NCBI GenBank assembly: GCA_934691935.1
Contig: CAKUTH010000002.1
Coordinates: forward strand, 310,001 to 374,000
Direction of reading: 5' to 3'
Source of the DNA: an uncultured Candidatus Melainabacteria bacterium
GTDB lineage: Bacteria; Cyanobacteriota; Vampirovibrionia; Gastranaerophilales; Gastranaerophilaceae
Length of the DNA: 64,000 nucleotides
Position 1 is the stretch's first letter; every line of letters starts with the position of its first letter. A program made the position numbers and the translations under genes. Under the pieces are notes generated by a model. It was given only the letters and a program-made list of their open reading frames with translations, had not been told where the DNA came from and searched no databases. This document shows positions 1-8,448 of the stretch, one piece after another.

Positions 1-696
1 GCTATGCAACAAGCAACAGGTGATGCAATGATATATTTGGCATCTGACTTACAAGACCCACCAGCATATATTCCCAAATTTATAAAAAAATGGGAAGAAG
101 GCAACAAAATTGTTATTGGAGAGAAACTTGCATCTAAAGAATCTAAAATAAAATGGTTTTTAAGACAATGTTTTTATAATTTTATAAAATTAATTGAAGA
201 TAGTGACAGTACTGTTCTATCAAATTTCACAGGATATGGTATTTATGATAAAGATATTGTGAAGTTAATGCGAGAATATGATAATCCTTATCCTTATATA
301 AAAAATTTTGTTGCAGAAATTGGTTTTAGTCCTGTAAAAATTCCATTTAAACAAGCTGAAAGAAAAGCTGGACGAACAAAACATTCTTTTAATATATTGT
401 TAGATTGTTTGTTCTCAGTTCTTACAAATACATCATCATTTCCAATAAAATTTATGATAATTTGTGGTTTTGTACTTTCATTTTTTAGTTTTTTGACAGG
501 TTTGATTTATTTTGTTTATAAATTAATTCATTGGAATTCATTTCAACTTGGTATTGCGCCACTTGTGATAGGAACATTCATGATTCTTTCTTTCCAAACA
601 TTATTTATTGGTTTAATTGGAGAATATATTTTGTCAATTTATAAAAGAGTAGACAAGAAACCACTTGTAATAGAAAAAGAAAGGATTAATTTCTAA
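1..696 (+). CDS. Glycosyltransferase family 2, GtrB/DPM1-like (N-terminus outside window)
   Basis: The reading frame is open from the first base, so this is the C-terminal ~231 residues of a longer protein. The visible part has the acidic segment SDLQDPP (residues 14-20), typical of dolichol-phosphate-mannose-synthase-like GT2 enzymes, and ends with two strong membrane helices (about residues 146-176 and 182-213), as in GtrB/ArnC-type undecaprenyl-phosphate sugar transferases. The likely role is transfer of a sugar from a nucleotide donor to a polyprenyl phosphate at the inner membrane. An acyltransferase starts 1 nt downstream, and a GtrA-type protein, the usual flippase partner, lies in the same run of genes. 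The donor sugar cannot be told. Confidence 0.85.
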   Translation, partial: AMQQATGDAMIYLASDLQDPPAYIPKFIKKWEEGNKIVIGEKLASKESKIKWFLRQCFYNFIKLIEDSDSTVLSNFTGYGIYDKDIVKLMREYDNPYPYIKNFVAEIGFSPVKIPFKQAERKAGRTKHSFNILLDCLFSVLTNTSSFPIKFMIICGFVLSFFSFLTGLIYFVYKLIHWNSFQLGIAPLVIGTFMILSFQTLFIGLIGEYILSIYKRVDKKPLVIEKERINF

Positions 697-697
697 T

Positions 698-1807
698 ATG
701 GTAGAAAAAGAGCATAATTATTCAATACAATTTTTAAGATTTTTATTTACAATGTTTATATGTTACGGACATTTGCCTACAGTAACAATGTTGTCCAACA
801 TAGAAGAATATTCAAAACTTGCTCATTATATCAGTGGATGTTTTATTGCAGTACCTTTTTTCTTTATAATGAGTGGATTCTTTTTGCCATGTTCATTAAG
901 AAAAAATGTTGAGACATTTGTTCAAGGTAGAATATTAAGATTGTGGCCAGTAATGGCTCTTTCTATTACTATTTATGGGGTATTAAAACTTTCAAATTTG
1001 CCAGTAAACGGATTAAATTCATTAGATTTAGCTACAATTTTATTTTTACAATGTACGGGAGTATCTCAAGAAGGAAATGCAAATGGAGTTGTTTGGTTTG
1101 TATGTGTATTATTTTGGACATCTTTAATATATTTCCTTTATTTAAAAATTATTAAACAAAAATCATTACAAATTATATTTTTAATTATATTTGTCTTAAT
1201 AACAGGTTTTATATATGTAAAATACATGCCATATAAATCTGTTAGAGATGTTGTTTATGATTTTATGTCTATTGGTATGTTATGCGGTTTAGTATATGTT
1301 GGTTTTGGTGTTTTATTATATTACTTAAATAATAATTTAAACAAACTTTTTGGAAAATATTTAAATTTCAAAACAACTTTATTGCCATTGAAAATAATTT
1401 ATTCTGTTATTGCAATTTCAATATTTGCAATAATTTGTGTATTTTCTTTATATAGCAGCAGTTTTATGCCATACCCGTTAAATCCTGTACTAATTTCTTT
1501 GTTGTTTGGAATATTATTCTTGTTATTCATAAATAAATCAGATATTTTATCTTATATAATTTTTAATCATAAACTATTTGATTTTTTAGGTAACACATCT
1601 TACTCTGTTTACGTAATGCAATCTACTATATTTGTTTTTATCTATTATTTTTGTATTACTTATCCAGATTTTATAAGAACACATGTTTCTTTGGTTCTTG
1701 TATTATCTATGCTTTTATTTAACTTTGCAGGTTATTTTGCATATTTTGTTATAGAAAAACCTGTTTTAAAATTGTATAAATTTATTAAAGGGGAAAACAA
1801 TGGATAA
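698..1807 (+). CDS. Acyltransferase family 3 (OafA/YrhL type) membrane protein
   Basis: A 369-residue polytopic protein with about ten hydrophobic segments. The N-terminus carries the acyltransferase-3 signature RFLFTMFICYGH (arginine followed after ten residues by histidine, about residues 13-24), and ENANGVVWFVCV-like aromatic loops follow. Family members O-acetylate or O-succinylate surface polysaccharides in the inner membrane. It begins 1 nt after the glycosyltransferase stop and overlaps the next gene by 8 nt, so it is co-transcribed with them. The likely job is decoration of a surface glycan made by the same cluster. Acyl donor and acceptor are unknown. Confidence 0.85.
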   Translation: MVEKEHNYSIQFLRFLFTMFICYGHLPTVTMLSNIEEYSKLAHYISGCFIAVPFFFIMSGFFLPCSLRKNVETFVQGRILRLWPVMALSITIYGVLKLSNLPVNGLNSLDLATILFLQCTGVSQEGNANGVVWFVCVLFWTSLIYFLYLKIIKQKSLQIIFLIIFVLITGFIYVKYMPYKSVRDVVYDFMSIGMLCGLVYVGFGVLLYYLNNNLNKLFGKYLNFKTTLLPLKIIYSVIAISIFAIICVFSLYSSSFMPYPLNPVLISLLFGILFLLFINKSDILSYIIFNHKLFDFLGNTSYSVYVMQSTIFVFIYYFCITYPDFIRTHVSLVLVLSMLLFNFAGYFAYFVIEKPVLKLYKFIKGENNG

Positions 1808-2825
1808 AATACGGAAAAACGACATAAAAGAAATTCTTGCTGAAGATTTGCCTTTTAGAAATTTAAAAGGTAAAACTGTTTTAATTTCAGGTGCAAATGG
1901 GTTTATTCCATCATATATTGTTGATACTTTACTTTCTTTAAATAATGTTAACGTAATTGCGGTGGTACGAAATAAAGAAAGAGCCGAAAAAAAATTTGCG
2001 CATCTTTTAAACAATCCCAATTTGAAGATATTAGTTCATGATGTTTCTGAACCTTTTAATTGTGATGAAAAAATTGATATTATTATTCATGCTGCATCGC
2101 AAGCAAGTCCAAAATATTATGGTTCTGACCCTGTTGGAACATTAAAGGCGAATACAATAGGAACATATAATTTATTAGAACTTGCACGTAAAAATAATGT
2201 CGAAAAATTTTTATTTTTTTCAACAGGTGAAGTATATGGTGTTATAGATGAAAATACCCCAAAAATTACAGAGGATTATAACGGAAATTTAGACTGTACA
2301 AATGTGAGGTCTTGTTATGGAGAAAGTAAAAGAATTGGCGAGAATATGTGTGTATGTTACTCTTATCAATATAATTTTCCTGTCAATATGATAAGACTTT
2401 CTCATACGTACGGTCCTGGTGTTCAATTAGATGATGGCAGAGTATTTGGCGATTTTGTTGCTGACATAATCTTTAATAGAGATATTGTTTTAAATTCTGA
2501 CGGTTCTGCAAAACGAAGTTTTTGTTACATTACTGATATGATTAAGGGAATGTTTTACGTTCTATTTTACGGTGAAAACCAAAATGCTTATAATATCGCA
2601 TCTTCTGTTGAAACTTCAATTTTAGAATTAGCTAAGACTCTTGTTTCTTTATATCCAGAAAAGCAATTACAAGTTAAGGTAAATAAAGATGTTTTTAAAC
2701 AAGGGTATATTAAAAGTGCGTCAAGTAGAGCTGATTTTGACACTACAAAATTGCAGTCACTTGGTTGGAAACAAAAGATTGATATTGCTGTCGGGTTTAA
2801 AAGAATGATAGAAAGTTATTTATAA
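1800..2825 (+). CDS. NAD-dependent epimerase/dehydratase (extended SDR)
   Basis: 341 residues. The Rossmann nucleotide-binding loop is GANGFIPS at residues 31-38; the last glycine of the usual GxxGxxG is replaced by serine, which is tolerated in some members. The catalytic pair is Y173 and K177 in CYGESK, with S/T-rich STGEVYG at 141-147. It resembles UDP-glucuronate decarboxylases and dTDP-glucose 4,6-dehydratases. Its role would be to make or remodel a nucleotide sugar for the neighbouring glycosyltransferase. AAAGGGG lies just before the ATG, inside the end of the acyltransferase gene. The exact substrate cannot be assigned by eye. Confidence 0.85.
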   Translation: MDKIRKNDIKEILAEDLPFRNLKGKTVLISGANGFIPSYIVDTLLSLNNVNVIAVVRNKERAEKKFAHLLNNPNLKILVHDVSEPFNCDEKIDIIIHAASQASPKYYGSDPVGTLKANTIGTYNLLELARKNNVEKFLFFSTGEVYGVIDENTPKITEDYNGNLDCTNVRSCYGESKRIGENMCVCYSYQYNFPVNMIRLSHTYGPGVQLDDGRVFGDFVADIIFNRDIVLNSDGSAKRSFCYITDMIKGMFYVLFYGENQNAYNIASSVETSILELAKTLVSLYPEKQLQVKVNKDVFKQGYIKSASSRADFDTTKLQSLGWKQKIDIAVGFKRMIESYL

Positions 2826-3241
2826 TGCAGAAAATCAAATCTTTATGTGAAAAATTCAATATTAGTTGGAGATTTGTAAAATTCCTTTTTGTCGGGGGAT
2901 TAAATACGCTTTTTGGTTACGGTGTATTTGCTTTGTTTAATTTTGTAGGATTTCATTACATTATCTCAACTTTATTAGCCACTGTTTTGGGTGTCTTATT
3001 TAATTTCAAAACGACAGGTTGTATTGTTTTTAAAAATGGTGATAATAAATTATTAATTCGTTTTATATGCATATATACATTTATGTATGTTGTTGCGATT
3101 TCAGAATTAAAAATATTTTCTCTGTTGGGCATGAATAATATGTATATAAACTATGCAATAGTATTATTACCAAATGCATTTGCCTCGTATCTTTTAATGA
3201 AAAATTATGTGTTTATTAATAACACAATCAACCCATCTTGA
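2825..3241 (+). CDS. GtrA-like flippase family membrane protein
   Basis: 138 residues with four predicted membrane helices. The N-terminal segment FVKFLFVGGLNTLFGYGVF is the hallmark of the GtrA family, which is thought to flip polyprenyl-phosphate-linked sugars across the inner membrane. The ATG overlaps the preceding stop codon (TAATG). Together with the GtrB-like glycosyltransferase at the start of the window this gives the two core parts of a glycan side-chain modification system. Confidence 0.85.
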   Translation: MQKIKSLCEKFNISWRFVKFLFVGGLNTLFGYGVFALFNFVGFHYIISTLLATVLGVLFNFKTTGCIVFKNGDNKLLIRFICIYTFMYVVAISELKIFSLLGMNNMYINYAIVLLPNAFASYLLMKNYVFINNTINPS

Positions 3242-3322
3242 AAAGGATAATTTCAAAACCATGTATACCAAAGCCATGCGAAGGTTTTTTTAAAAGTTTC
3301 AAGAAGTTTGGGTTTTGGGAAG

Positions 3323-3721
3323 TTAGGATTCAGATTTGAGTTTTAATTTCTCACAAATTCGTTCAAATTTTTGTATGATAGGTTTTTTACCTTCCTCAAT
3401 AGTTTTGATTTCTGTTATTATTTTTTTGGGAACAAATTTATCTATTCCGTTTTTATCTGAAATCTTTGTGAATTCAATCTTTTGAGTGCGGATTTCGGTT
3501 AAATTAGGCAAATTAACAACTAATTTATGGCTTGCGCTATTTGAATGTTGACGTCCTGTGCTTGTCATATTTCCTATAATTTTGCCATTATTTTTATTTA
3601 TAAAATTCGAGTTCTTAACCCAACCGAATACATCTTTATCATAATAATGACTTTCTGTTAATAGTTTTGCCTTTGCAGAATTAGTTTTTAAAAATTGTGC
3701 AACAGATGATACTTTTGCCAT
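3323..3721 (-). CDS. Hypothetical basic protein, 132 aa
   Basis: Not recognised. A lysine-rich soluble protein without signal peptide or membrane segment. The N-terminal half has polar, serine- and asparagine-rich stretches (around TSTGRQHSNSASHK) and the C-terminal 40 residues look helical and charged. It is followed on the same strand by nothing and preceded 28 nt upstream by another small unknown gene (3750-4040), so the two probably form a transcription unit convergent to the glycan cluster. AGGGG sits shortly before the ATG. No function is proposed. Confidence 0.6.
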   Translation of the reverse strand: MAKVSSVAQFLKTNSAKAKLLTESHYYDKDVFGWVKNSNFINKNNGKIIGNMTSTGRQHSNSASHKLVVNLPNLTEIRTQKIEFTKISDKNGIDKFVPKKIITEIKTIEEGKKPIIQKFERICEKLKLKSES

Positions 3722-3749
3722 ATCTACCCCTTTTACTCATTTTATACAT

Positions 3750-4040
3750 TTATAGATGTTTGCTATTTATTTTGATTGCCCTTCGCAATATTTTAGTATA
3801 CTCAGGTTCTAATTTGTTCAATAGATTGTGACATTTGTTTGCCATTAACATACTTGCAAGAGTTGGAAACATTAATCCTGATTCTTTTGTTGTAATACCT
3901 GCAACTATACTTCCTAATGAAGCCATTCCATAAAAAGAAGTTGATTTTTGCAACATTCTATAATTCCTTGCAATTCCAGAACCTTTTACTGTATTAACGC
4001 CACTTATAACAGATGAAATTCTACCTATACTTAATGTCAT
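3750..4040 (-). CDS. Hypothetical protein, 96 aa, with a hydrophobic centre
   Basis: Not recognised. The central region (about residues 33-65: FYGMASLGSIVAG followed by LMFPTLASML) is hydrophobic and glycine-containing and could form one or two short membrane or amphipathic helices. The C-terminus is basic. It is divergent from pgi and upstream of the 132-residue unknown on the same strand. TAGGGATATG gives a plausible ribosome-binding site. Likely lineage-specific. Confidence 0.55.
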   Translation of the reverse strand: MTLSIGRISSVISGVNTVKGSGIARNYRMLQKSTSFYGMASLGSIVAGITTKESGLMFPTLASMLMANKCHNLLNKLEPEYTKILRRAIKINSKHL

Positions 4041-4150
4041 ATCCCTATTACCTCTAATTTCTAGATGTTACCGTTATGTATAAAAATATTGTACTACGAA
4101 ACATTTTAAATACAATAAATAACAAATTATTTATAAAAAATTTGTTAGAT

Positions 4151-4178
4151 TTGGTGAATTTTTATAGTAAAATATAAT
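4151..4178 (+). promoter_or_regulatory. Probable sigma-70-type promoter of pgi
   Basis: TTGGTG (4151-4156) and TATAAT (4173-4178) are separated by 16 nt. The pgi ATG follows at 4199, with an AAGAAAGGG ribosome-binding site between them, so this gene has a normal short leader. Confidence 0.6.
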
Positions 4179-4198
4179 TAAAAAGAAAGGGAAAATAT

Positions 4199-5500
4199 AT
4201 GTTGACCAAAAATTCAAATGTAACTGTTAAATTTTCAGGTGTTGATTTTTCTAAATATGCACCAAAAATTTCAGAATTTGTGAGCGAATTTTCTTCACGC
4301 GCGAACAAAAAAGGACAATTTTTAAATTGGGTAAATTTACCTTCAGAACAAGCTAAAAGAATTGACAGCATTTATGAACTTGCTGACAAATTAAAATCTG
4401 CAACAGGCGTTAATAAACTTAGCGTTATGGGTATTGGCGGTTCAAAACACACTGTTGAACACATGCTTTCTATCAATGGTTTGAACGTTAAAGGTGATGT
4501 TGTTGAATTTTATTCTGATGTTGATAGCACAAGTCTTAACAGATTTTTATACAGATTAGGAAACGATGTTTTGTCATCTTGCTACCTTATCGCGTCAAAA
4601 TCTGGTTCAACTTTTGAAACTAAAGATGGATTTTTGAGAGTTTTGGATATGTTGACTGACGCTTATATGGCTAAAGGACAATCTAAAGAAGAAGCGTTCA
4701 AATCAGCAAACAAACACTTTATAGCTGTTACTGATGCTAATGCTGAAAAAAGTGAACTTAGAAGAACTTCTATTTCAAACGGCTGGTTGGGTGATTTGTT
4801 TATTCATGACGATGTTGGCGGACGTTTTTCTGCGTTTGACGATCACGCATTGTTCACACTTGCTTTTGCAGGCATGAAAAAAGAAGACATGTTAACTATG
4901 TTGAACTCTGCGCAAGAAGTTTCAACTGAATCATTGACAGCAGATTTAGATGTTAATGATGCGTTAAAAGAAGGAATTTTCTGGGCTGACGCTAAAATGA
5001 ACGGTATTTCAGCATCTGTTCATCAATATATGAGTTCAATTTTTGAAAACACTGTTTACTGGCATGCTCAAATGCAAAACGAATCTGTAAAAGATACATT
5101 GAAACAGGTTGCTAAAGTTCCTGATGCTATGCACCATTCTGCAGAAGCACACTTTAATCCTGCAAACAAACTTGTATTTGCTTTGACTGTACCTCAAGAC
5201 AATGGTGTATGCAGAGAAAATGCAGAAAGCTATGTTGAAGCATTGACAAAAGCATACGAAGTTACTGGCAACTTCTTCTTGGAAACGTTGAACACACAAG
5301 GCATGGGCTTAACACCTGCTTCTGCTGGTGCTTTGACACAATTGAGAGCTTTTGCAACAGTTTATCAAGAAATTGTTGAAAAAGTTATGTCAAACACTTC
5401 ATTCCCAGAAGTTTTGGACAGTGTATTGCAACCGCACGTAGAGTTCTATAAAAAGAATTTGAAAGGTGGAGTTGTAGTTCCAGGTAGAATTTCAAAATAA
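4199..5500 (+). CDS. pgi: Glucose-6-phosphate isomerase
   Basis: 433 residues, the length of the shorter bacterial form. It carries the sugar-isomerase signature around VMGIGGSKHTVEHM, the phosphate-binding SKSGSTFET loop, and the family motif DVGGRFSAFDDHALF. It interconverts glucose-6-phosphate and fructose-6-phosphate in glycolysis and gluconeogenesis in the cytoplasm. It is monocistronic by appearance: own promoter, AAAGGG before the ATG, and a strong hairpin right after the stop. Confidence 0.95.
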   Translation: MLTKNSNVTVKFSGVDFSKYAPKISEFVSEFSSRANKKGQFLNWVNLPSEQAKRIDSIYELADKLKSATGVNKLSVMGIGGSKHTVEHMLSINGLNVKGDVVEFYSDVDSTSLNRFLYRLGNDVLSSCYLIASKSGSTFETKDGFLRVLDMLTDAYMAKGQSKEEAFKSANKHFIAVTDANAEKSELRRTSISNGWLGDLFIHDDVGGRFSAFDDHALFTLAFAGMKKEDMLTMLNSAQEVSTESLTADLDVNDALKEGIFWADAKMNGISASVHQYMSSIFENTVYWHAQMQNESVKDTLKQVAKVPDAMHHSAEAHFNPANKLVFALTVPQDNGVCRENAESYVEALTKAYEVTGNFFLETLNTQGMGLTPASAGALTQLRAFATVYQEIVEKVMSNTSFPEVLDSVLQPHVEFYKKNLKGGVVVPGRISK

Positions 5501-5509
5501 TTGATTTTT

Positions 5510-5537
5510 GGGGGGTGGTTTTCACCCCCTTATTTTA
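5510..5537 (+). terminator. Rho-independent terminator after pgi
   Basis: GGGGGTG (5511-5517) pairs with CACCCCC (5523-5529) around a five-base loop, followed by TTATTTT. It lies 10 nt after the pgi stop and just before the tyrA ribosome-binding site, so it separates the two genes or allows partial read-through. Confidence 0.65.
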
Positions 5538-5548
5538 AAAGGGGTTTT

Positions 5549-6334
5549 ATGAAAATAGGGATTATTGGTTTAGGACTAATTGGGGGCTCATTATTTAAGG
5601 ATTTGAGCCACGATTATGATGTTATTGCGGTTTCAAAATCACAAAACGGTGATAGAATTTTTAAGACTTATGATGTTTTAAAAGATCGCGACATTGTTTT
5701 TGTTTGTACGCCGATGAATAAAACTCTAAAAGTACTCGATGAGCTTGAAGGTTTTTTGTCACCCGATACAGTTGTTACTGATGTTTGTAGTCTAAAACAA
5801 TTTGTTTGTCAAAAACACCGTCCTTACAAATTTATTCCGTCACATCCAATGGCAGGGACGGAACATAAAGGGTTTGAAAACTCTTTTGAAGGTTTGTTCA
5901 AAGGTGCAAAGTGGGTTATTATTAATGATTTTCATTCTGTGTATTCTGAAAGAGAATCTGTTTGCAAGGCGAGTGAGGGATTAATATCGCTTATCAATTA
6001 TCTTGGGGCAAAACCTGTTTTCGCAACTGCTGAAGAACATGACAAAGCTGTTGCGATGATTTCTCATATGCCAATGGTTGTTGCGCAAGCACTTGTTCTT
6101 ATGGCAAAAGAAAATCCTCTTGCGCTAGAAATTGCGTCTAGCGGTTTTCGTGACATGACGCGTCTTGCACTCTCTAATGAAGAAATGGCATGCGATATGG
6201 TTTCAATGAACCACAAAAATATAGAACAATCGATTTTGAAACTTTATAGCGCAATCGGAGAATTAACAAACGGAGATTATCCAAAGACAATCTCCGAAGT
6301 TAAAAATATTCGCTCAAAGATGTTTATTTCTTAA
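5549..6334 (+). CDS. tyrA: Prephenate dehydrogenase
   Basis: 261 residues from this ATG. A longer reading from a TTG at 5501 would run through the pgi terminator hairpin and lacks a ribosome-binding site, whereas AAAAGGGG precedes the chosen ATG and the protein then starts directly with the NAD(P)-binding strand MKIGIIGLGLIGGSL. Further motifs are VFVCTPMN, the conserved SHPMAGTEHKGFE and a later SSGFRDMTRLA. It oxidatively decarboxylates prephenate (or arogenate) for tyrosine synthesis. No chorismate mutase or ACT domain is attached, so feedback control must lie elsewhere. Confidence 0.9.
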   Translation: MKIGIIGLGLIGGSLFKDLSHDYDVIAVSKSQNGDRIFKTYDVLKDRDIVFVCTPMNKTLKVLDELEGFLSPDTVVTDVCSLKQFVCQKHRPYKFIPSHPMAGTEHKGFENSFEGLFKGAKWVIINDFHSVYSERESVCKASEGLISLINYLGAKPVFATAEEHDKAVAMISHMPMVVAQALVLMAKENPLALEIASSGFRDMTRLALSNEEMACDMVSMNHKNIEQSILKLYSAIGELTNGDYPKTISEVKNIRSKMFIS

Positions 6335-7382
6335 ACGCTTCTGCGATTGATTTGTTGTAATCAGGTCTTAGAATACCTTTTTCTGTAATAATTCCAGCAA
6401 TTAATTCATGCGGAGTTACGTCAAATCCTGGGTTAATTACTTTTACATCAGGAGCGCAAATAATTTTGCCGTTGATATGAGTAACTTCTTCGTGTGAACG
6501 TTCTTCAATCACGATTTCGTCACCTGATTTTATGCTTGTATCAATTGTTGAAAGCGGAGCGGCAATATAAAATGGCACATTGTGGTATTTTGCGGCAATT
6601 GCAACTGTATAAGTACCGATTTTGTTTGCAGTGTCACCATTTGCAGCAATTCTGTCTGCGCCGACAACAACCACATCAATCATTCCTTTTTTCATAAAAT
6701 ATGAACACATTCCATCTGTAATCAATGTTGTTGGAATTCCGTCCATAGTAAGTTCAAAAGTTGTAATTCTTGCACCTTGTTGGCGAGGTCTTGTTTCATC
6801 AGCAAAAACCTGAATAGTCGGGTCGTTTGCAAAAGCTGAACGCACAACGCCCAATGCAGTTCCGTATCCTACTGTCGCCAATCCGCCAGCGTTGCAGTGA
6901 GTCAAAATTGTTGCACCTTTTGGAACAACTTCTGCACCATAATCACCAATTTTTTTGTTGATTGCGATGTCTTCATTTTCAAGTTTGATTGCGTTTTGTT
7001 TTAATTCTTCGACAATTCCTGCAATATCAGATTTTGAATTTTTAATGATTTCTTTTTGTTTTTCACAAGCCCACATCAAATTTACCGCTGTAGGACGAGA
7101 AGTCGCCATATAATCAGCTTTTTCAAGTAGTTGTTTAACAAATTCGTCACGACTCAAATTCTTTTGCGCGAGTTCTTGCGCGTAAAGAACAACGCCATGA
7201 GCGCCTGCAACACCTATTGCTGGAGCACCTCTAACAATCATTGTTTTGATTGCATCAAACATTTCTTGACCTGTTTTGATGTTTACATACTTGAATTCAT
7301 ACGGTAAAATAGTCTGATCAACCATTTTTGAGTAGTTGTCTACCCATTCTATTGTTTTTATTTTTGAATGAAATTCTGCCAT
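6324..7382 (-). CDS. mtnA: S-methyl-5-thioribose-1-phosphate isomerase
   Basis: 352 residues, the usual length of the eIF2B-related MtnA family. Motifs seen are RGAPAIGVAGAHG, the active-site CNAGGLATVGYGTALG, DETRPRQQGARIT and VVGADRIAANGDTANKIGTY. It converts methylthioribose-1-phosphate to methylthioribulose-1-phosphate in methionine salvage. It ends 11 nt inside the convergent tyrA gene. The preceding membrane-protein gene ends 4 nt upstream, and AAAAGGAAA provides the ribosome-binding site, so it is in a ruvC-membrane protein-mtnA transcription unit. Confidence 0.95.
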   Translation of the reverse strand: MAEFHSKIKTIEWVDNYSKMVDQTILPYEFKYVNIKTGQEMFDAIKTMIVRGAPAIGVAGAHGVVLYAQELAQKNLSRDEFVKQLLEKADYMATSRPTAVNLMWACEKQKEIIKNSKSDIAGIVEELKQNAIKLENEDIAINKKIGDYGAEVVPKGATILTHCNAGGLATVGYGTALGVVRSAFANDPTIQVFADETRPRQQGARITTFELTMDGIPTTLITDGMCSYFMKKGMIDVVVVGADRIAANGDTANKIGTYTVAIAAKYHNVPFYIAAPLSTIDTSIKSGDEIVIEERSHEEVTHINGKIICAPDVKVINPGFDVTPHELIAGIITEKGILRPDYNKSIAEAFKK

Positions 7383-7386
7383 TTAT

Positions 7387-7842
7387 CTATTTCCTTTTCT
7401 CTATTGAATTAATAAAATCTATTACATAAAAAGTTAAAAATCCTGTAAATGCGTTCATCGTCGCACTCAACACGCCCATGAATAACGAAATTACGATTAG
7501 TATAAATATTGATGCGTTGCCAATCATTAGTCCAACGCCATAATTTGATGCCAAGTGAAAAAATTTCATTAAAATTACGGATATTGGAACAAATATGATG
7601 GAAAACCCTAAATATGAAACAAATCCTGAAGTAGCGCCAGTTATAACGCTGTCTTTTATTGATTCTAAAGACAAACAATTATATTTTACCAAAATCCAAA
7701 TCACAAGCGGAGCAATAAAACACATTAAAAAAATAAATGACACGACTCCAACGACAGGAATTAGTGTAATCAAACCAAGCACAGCGCCAAAAAATGCACT
7801 TAAAATTGAAATTTGTTTAAACAATACATAATTAATATTCAT
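7387..7842 (-). CDS. Hypothetical four- to five-helix membrane protein
   Basis: 151 residues from the ATG at 7842; this start has AAGGT upstream, and an in-frame extension to 7878 would overlap ruvC. Hydrophobic segments cover most of the chain (about residues 10-32, 38-55, 65-90, 100-125 and 125-145). The family was not recognised. It lies between ruvC (5 nt gap) and mtnA (4 nt gap) in one operon, which does not suggest a specific function. Confidence 0.7.
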   Translation of the reverse strand: MNINYVLFKQISILSAFFGAVLGLITLIPVVGVVSFIFLMCFIAPLVIWILVKYNCLSLESIKDSVITGATSGFVSYLGFSIIFVPISVILMKFFHLASNYGVGLMIGNASIFILIVISLFMGVLSATMNAFTGFLTFYVIDFINSIEKRK

Positions 7843-7847
7843 AATTT

Positions 7848-8324
7848 TTACCTTAGCACAACTGAGCGAGTATGGCAAATCGCAATTGCTATCGAATCAA
7901 CAGTATCATCTAGTTTTGGCAAGGTTTCAACCCCTAGCGACAATTTTACCATTTGCTCAACTTCCTTTTTGTCTGCTCTACCGTACCCTGTCAAAACTTG
8001 TTTGACTTCCATAGGTGTGTATTCATAAATAGGAACATTAAATTTCTCTAACGCTGTTAAAATTACTCCCCTTGCGTGCGCCACGGGCATTACCGTTGTT
8101 TGATTACGAAAGAAAAACAGTTTTTCTATTGCCGAACAATCTGGTTTGTATTTTTCAATAATTGTGTTTATATCTTCCCAAATTTCAAGTAATCTTGCTG
8201 GTTCACTTTTATTTTTTGATGTTTGAATTGACCCTGAATGTGTCAACACAGGAGTTTTCCCGTCAAATTCTATAAGCGAGTATCCAACAATCCCAATTCC
8301 TGGATCTATACCTAAAATCTTCAT
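7848..8324 (-). CDS. ruvC: Crossover junction endodeoxyribonuclease RuvC
   Basis: 158 residues. The RNase H-like fold starts with MKILGIDPGIGIVGYSL (catalytic Asp in the first strand); further hallmarks are AIEKLFFFRNQTT (catalytic Glu), ARGVIL, YTPMEVKQVLTGYGRADKKEV and DDTVDSIAIAICH with the final acidic residues. It resolves Holliday junctions with RuvAB. It heads an operon with a membrane protein and mtnA. There is no Shine-Dalgarno: a -10 box sits 6 nt before the ATG, so translation is probably leaderless. Confidence 0.95.
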   Translation of the reverse strand: MKILGIDPGIGIVGYSLIEFDGKTPVLTHSGSIQTSKNKSEPARLLEIWEDINTIIEKYKPDCSAIEKLFFFRNQTTVMPVAHARGVILTALEKFNVPIYEYTPMEVKQVLTGYGRADKKEVEQMVKLSLGVETLPKLDDTVDSIAIAICHTRSVVLR

Positions 8325-8359
8325 AGGTTTATAATAGCATAGAACAGTCCCCGAAACAA
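8325..8359 (-). promoter_or_regulatory. Leaderless promoter of ruvC
   Basis: On the minus strand TTGTTT (8354-8359), a 17-nt spacer and TATTAT (8331-8336) are followed by six bases and then the ATG. Transcription would start at or next to the first base of the start codon. Confidence 0.6.
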
Positions 8360-8392
8360 GTTAAGGATTATAACTTTAAAATTTTCACAATA

Positions 8393-8424
8393 AAAAAGCT
8401 CCTTTGTAACAAAAGAGCTTTTTG
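8393..8424 (-). terminator. Terminator after fabF
   Basis: AAAAAGCTC (8393-8401) and GAGCTTTTT (8115-relative, at 8415-8423) form the outer stem, and TTTG/CAAA extends it around a three-base loop. U-rich on the minus strand, it ends fabF transcription before the ruvC promoter. Confidence 0.75.
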
Positions 8425-8448
8425 TATATTTTTATTATCTTGCAACTA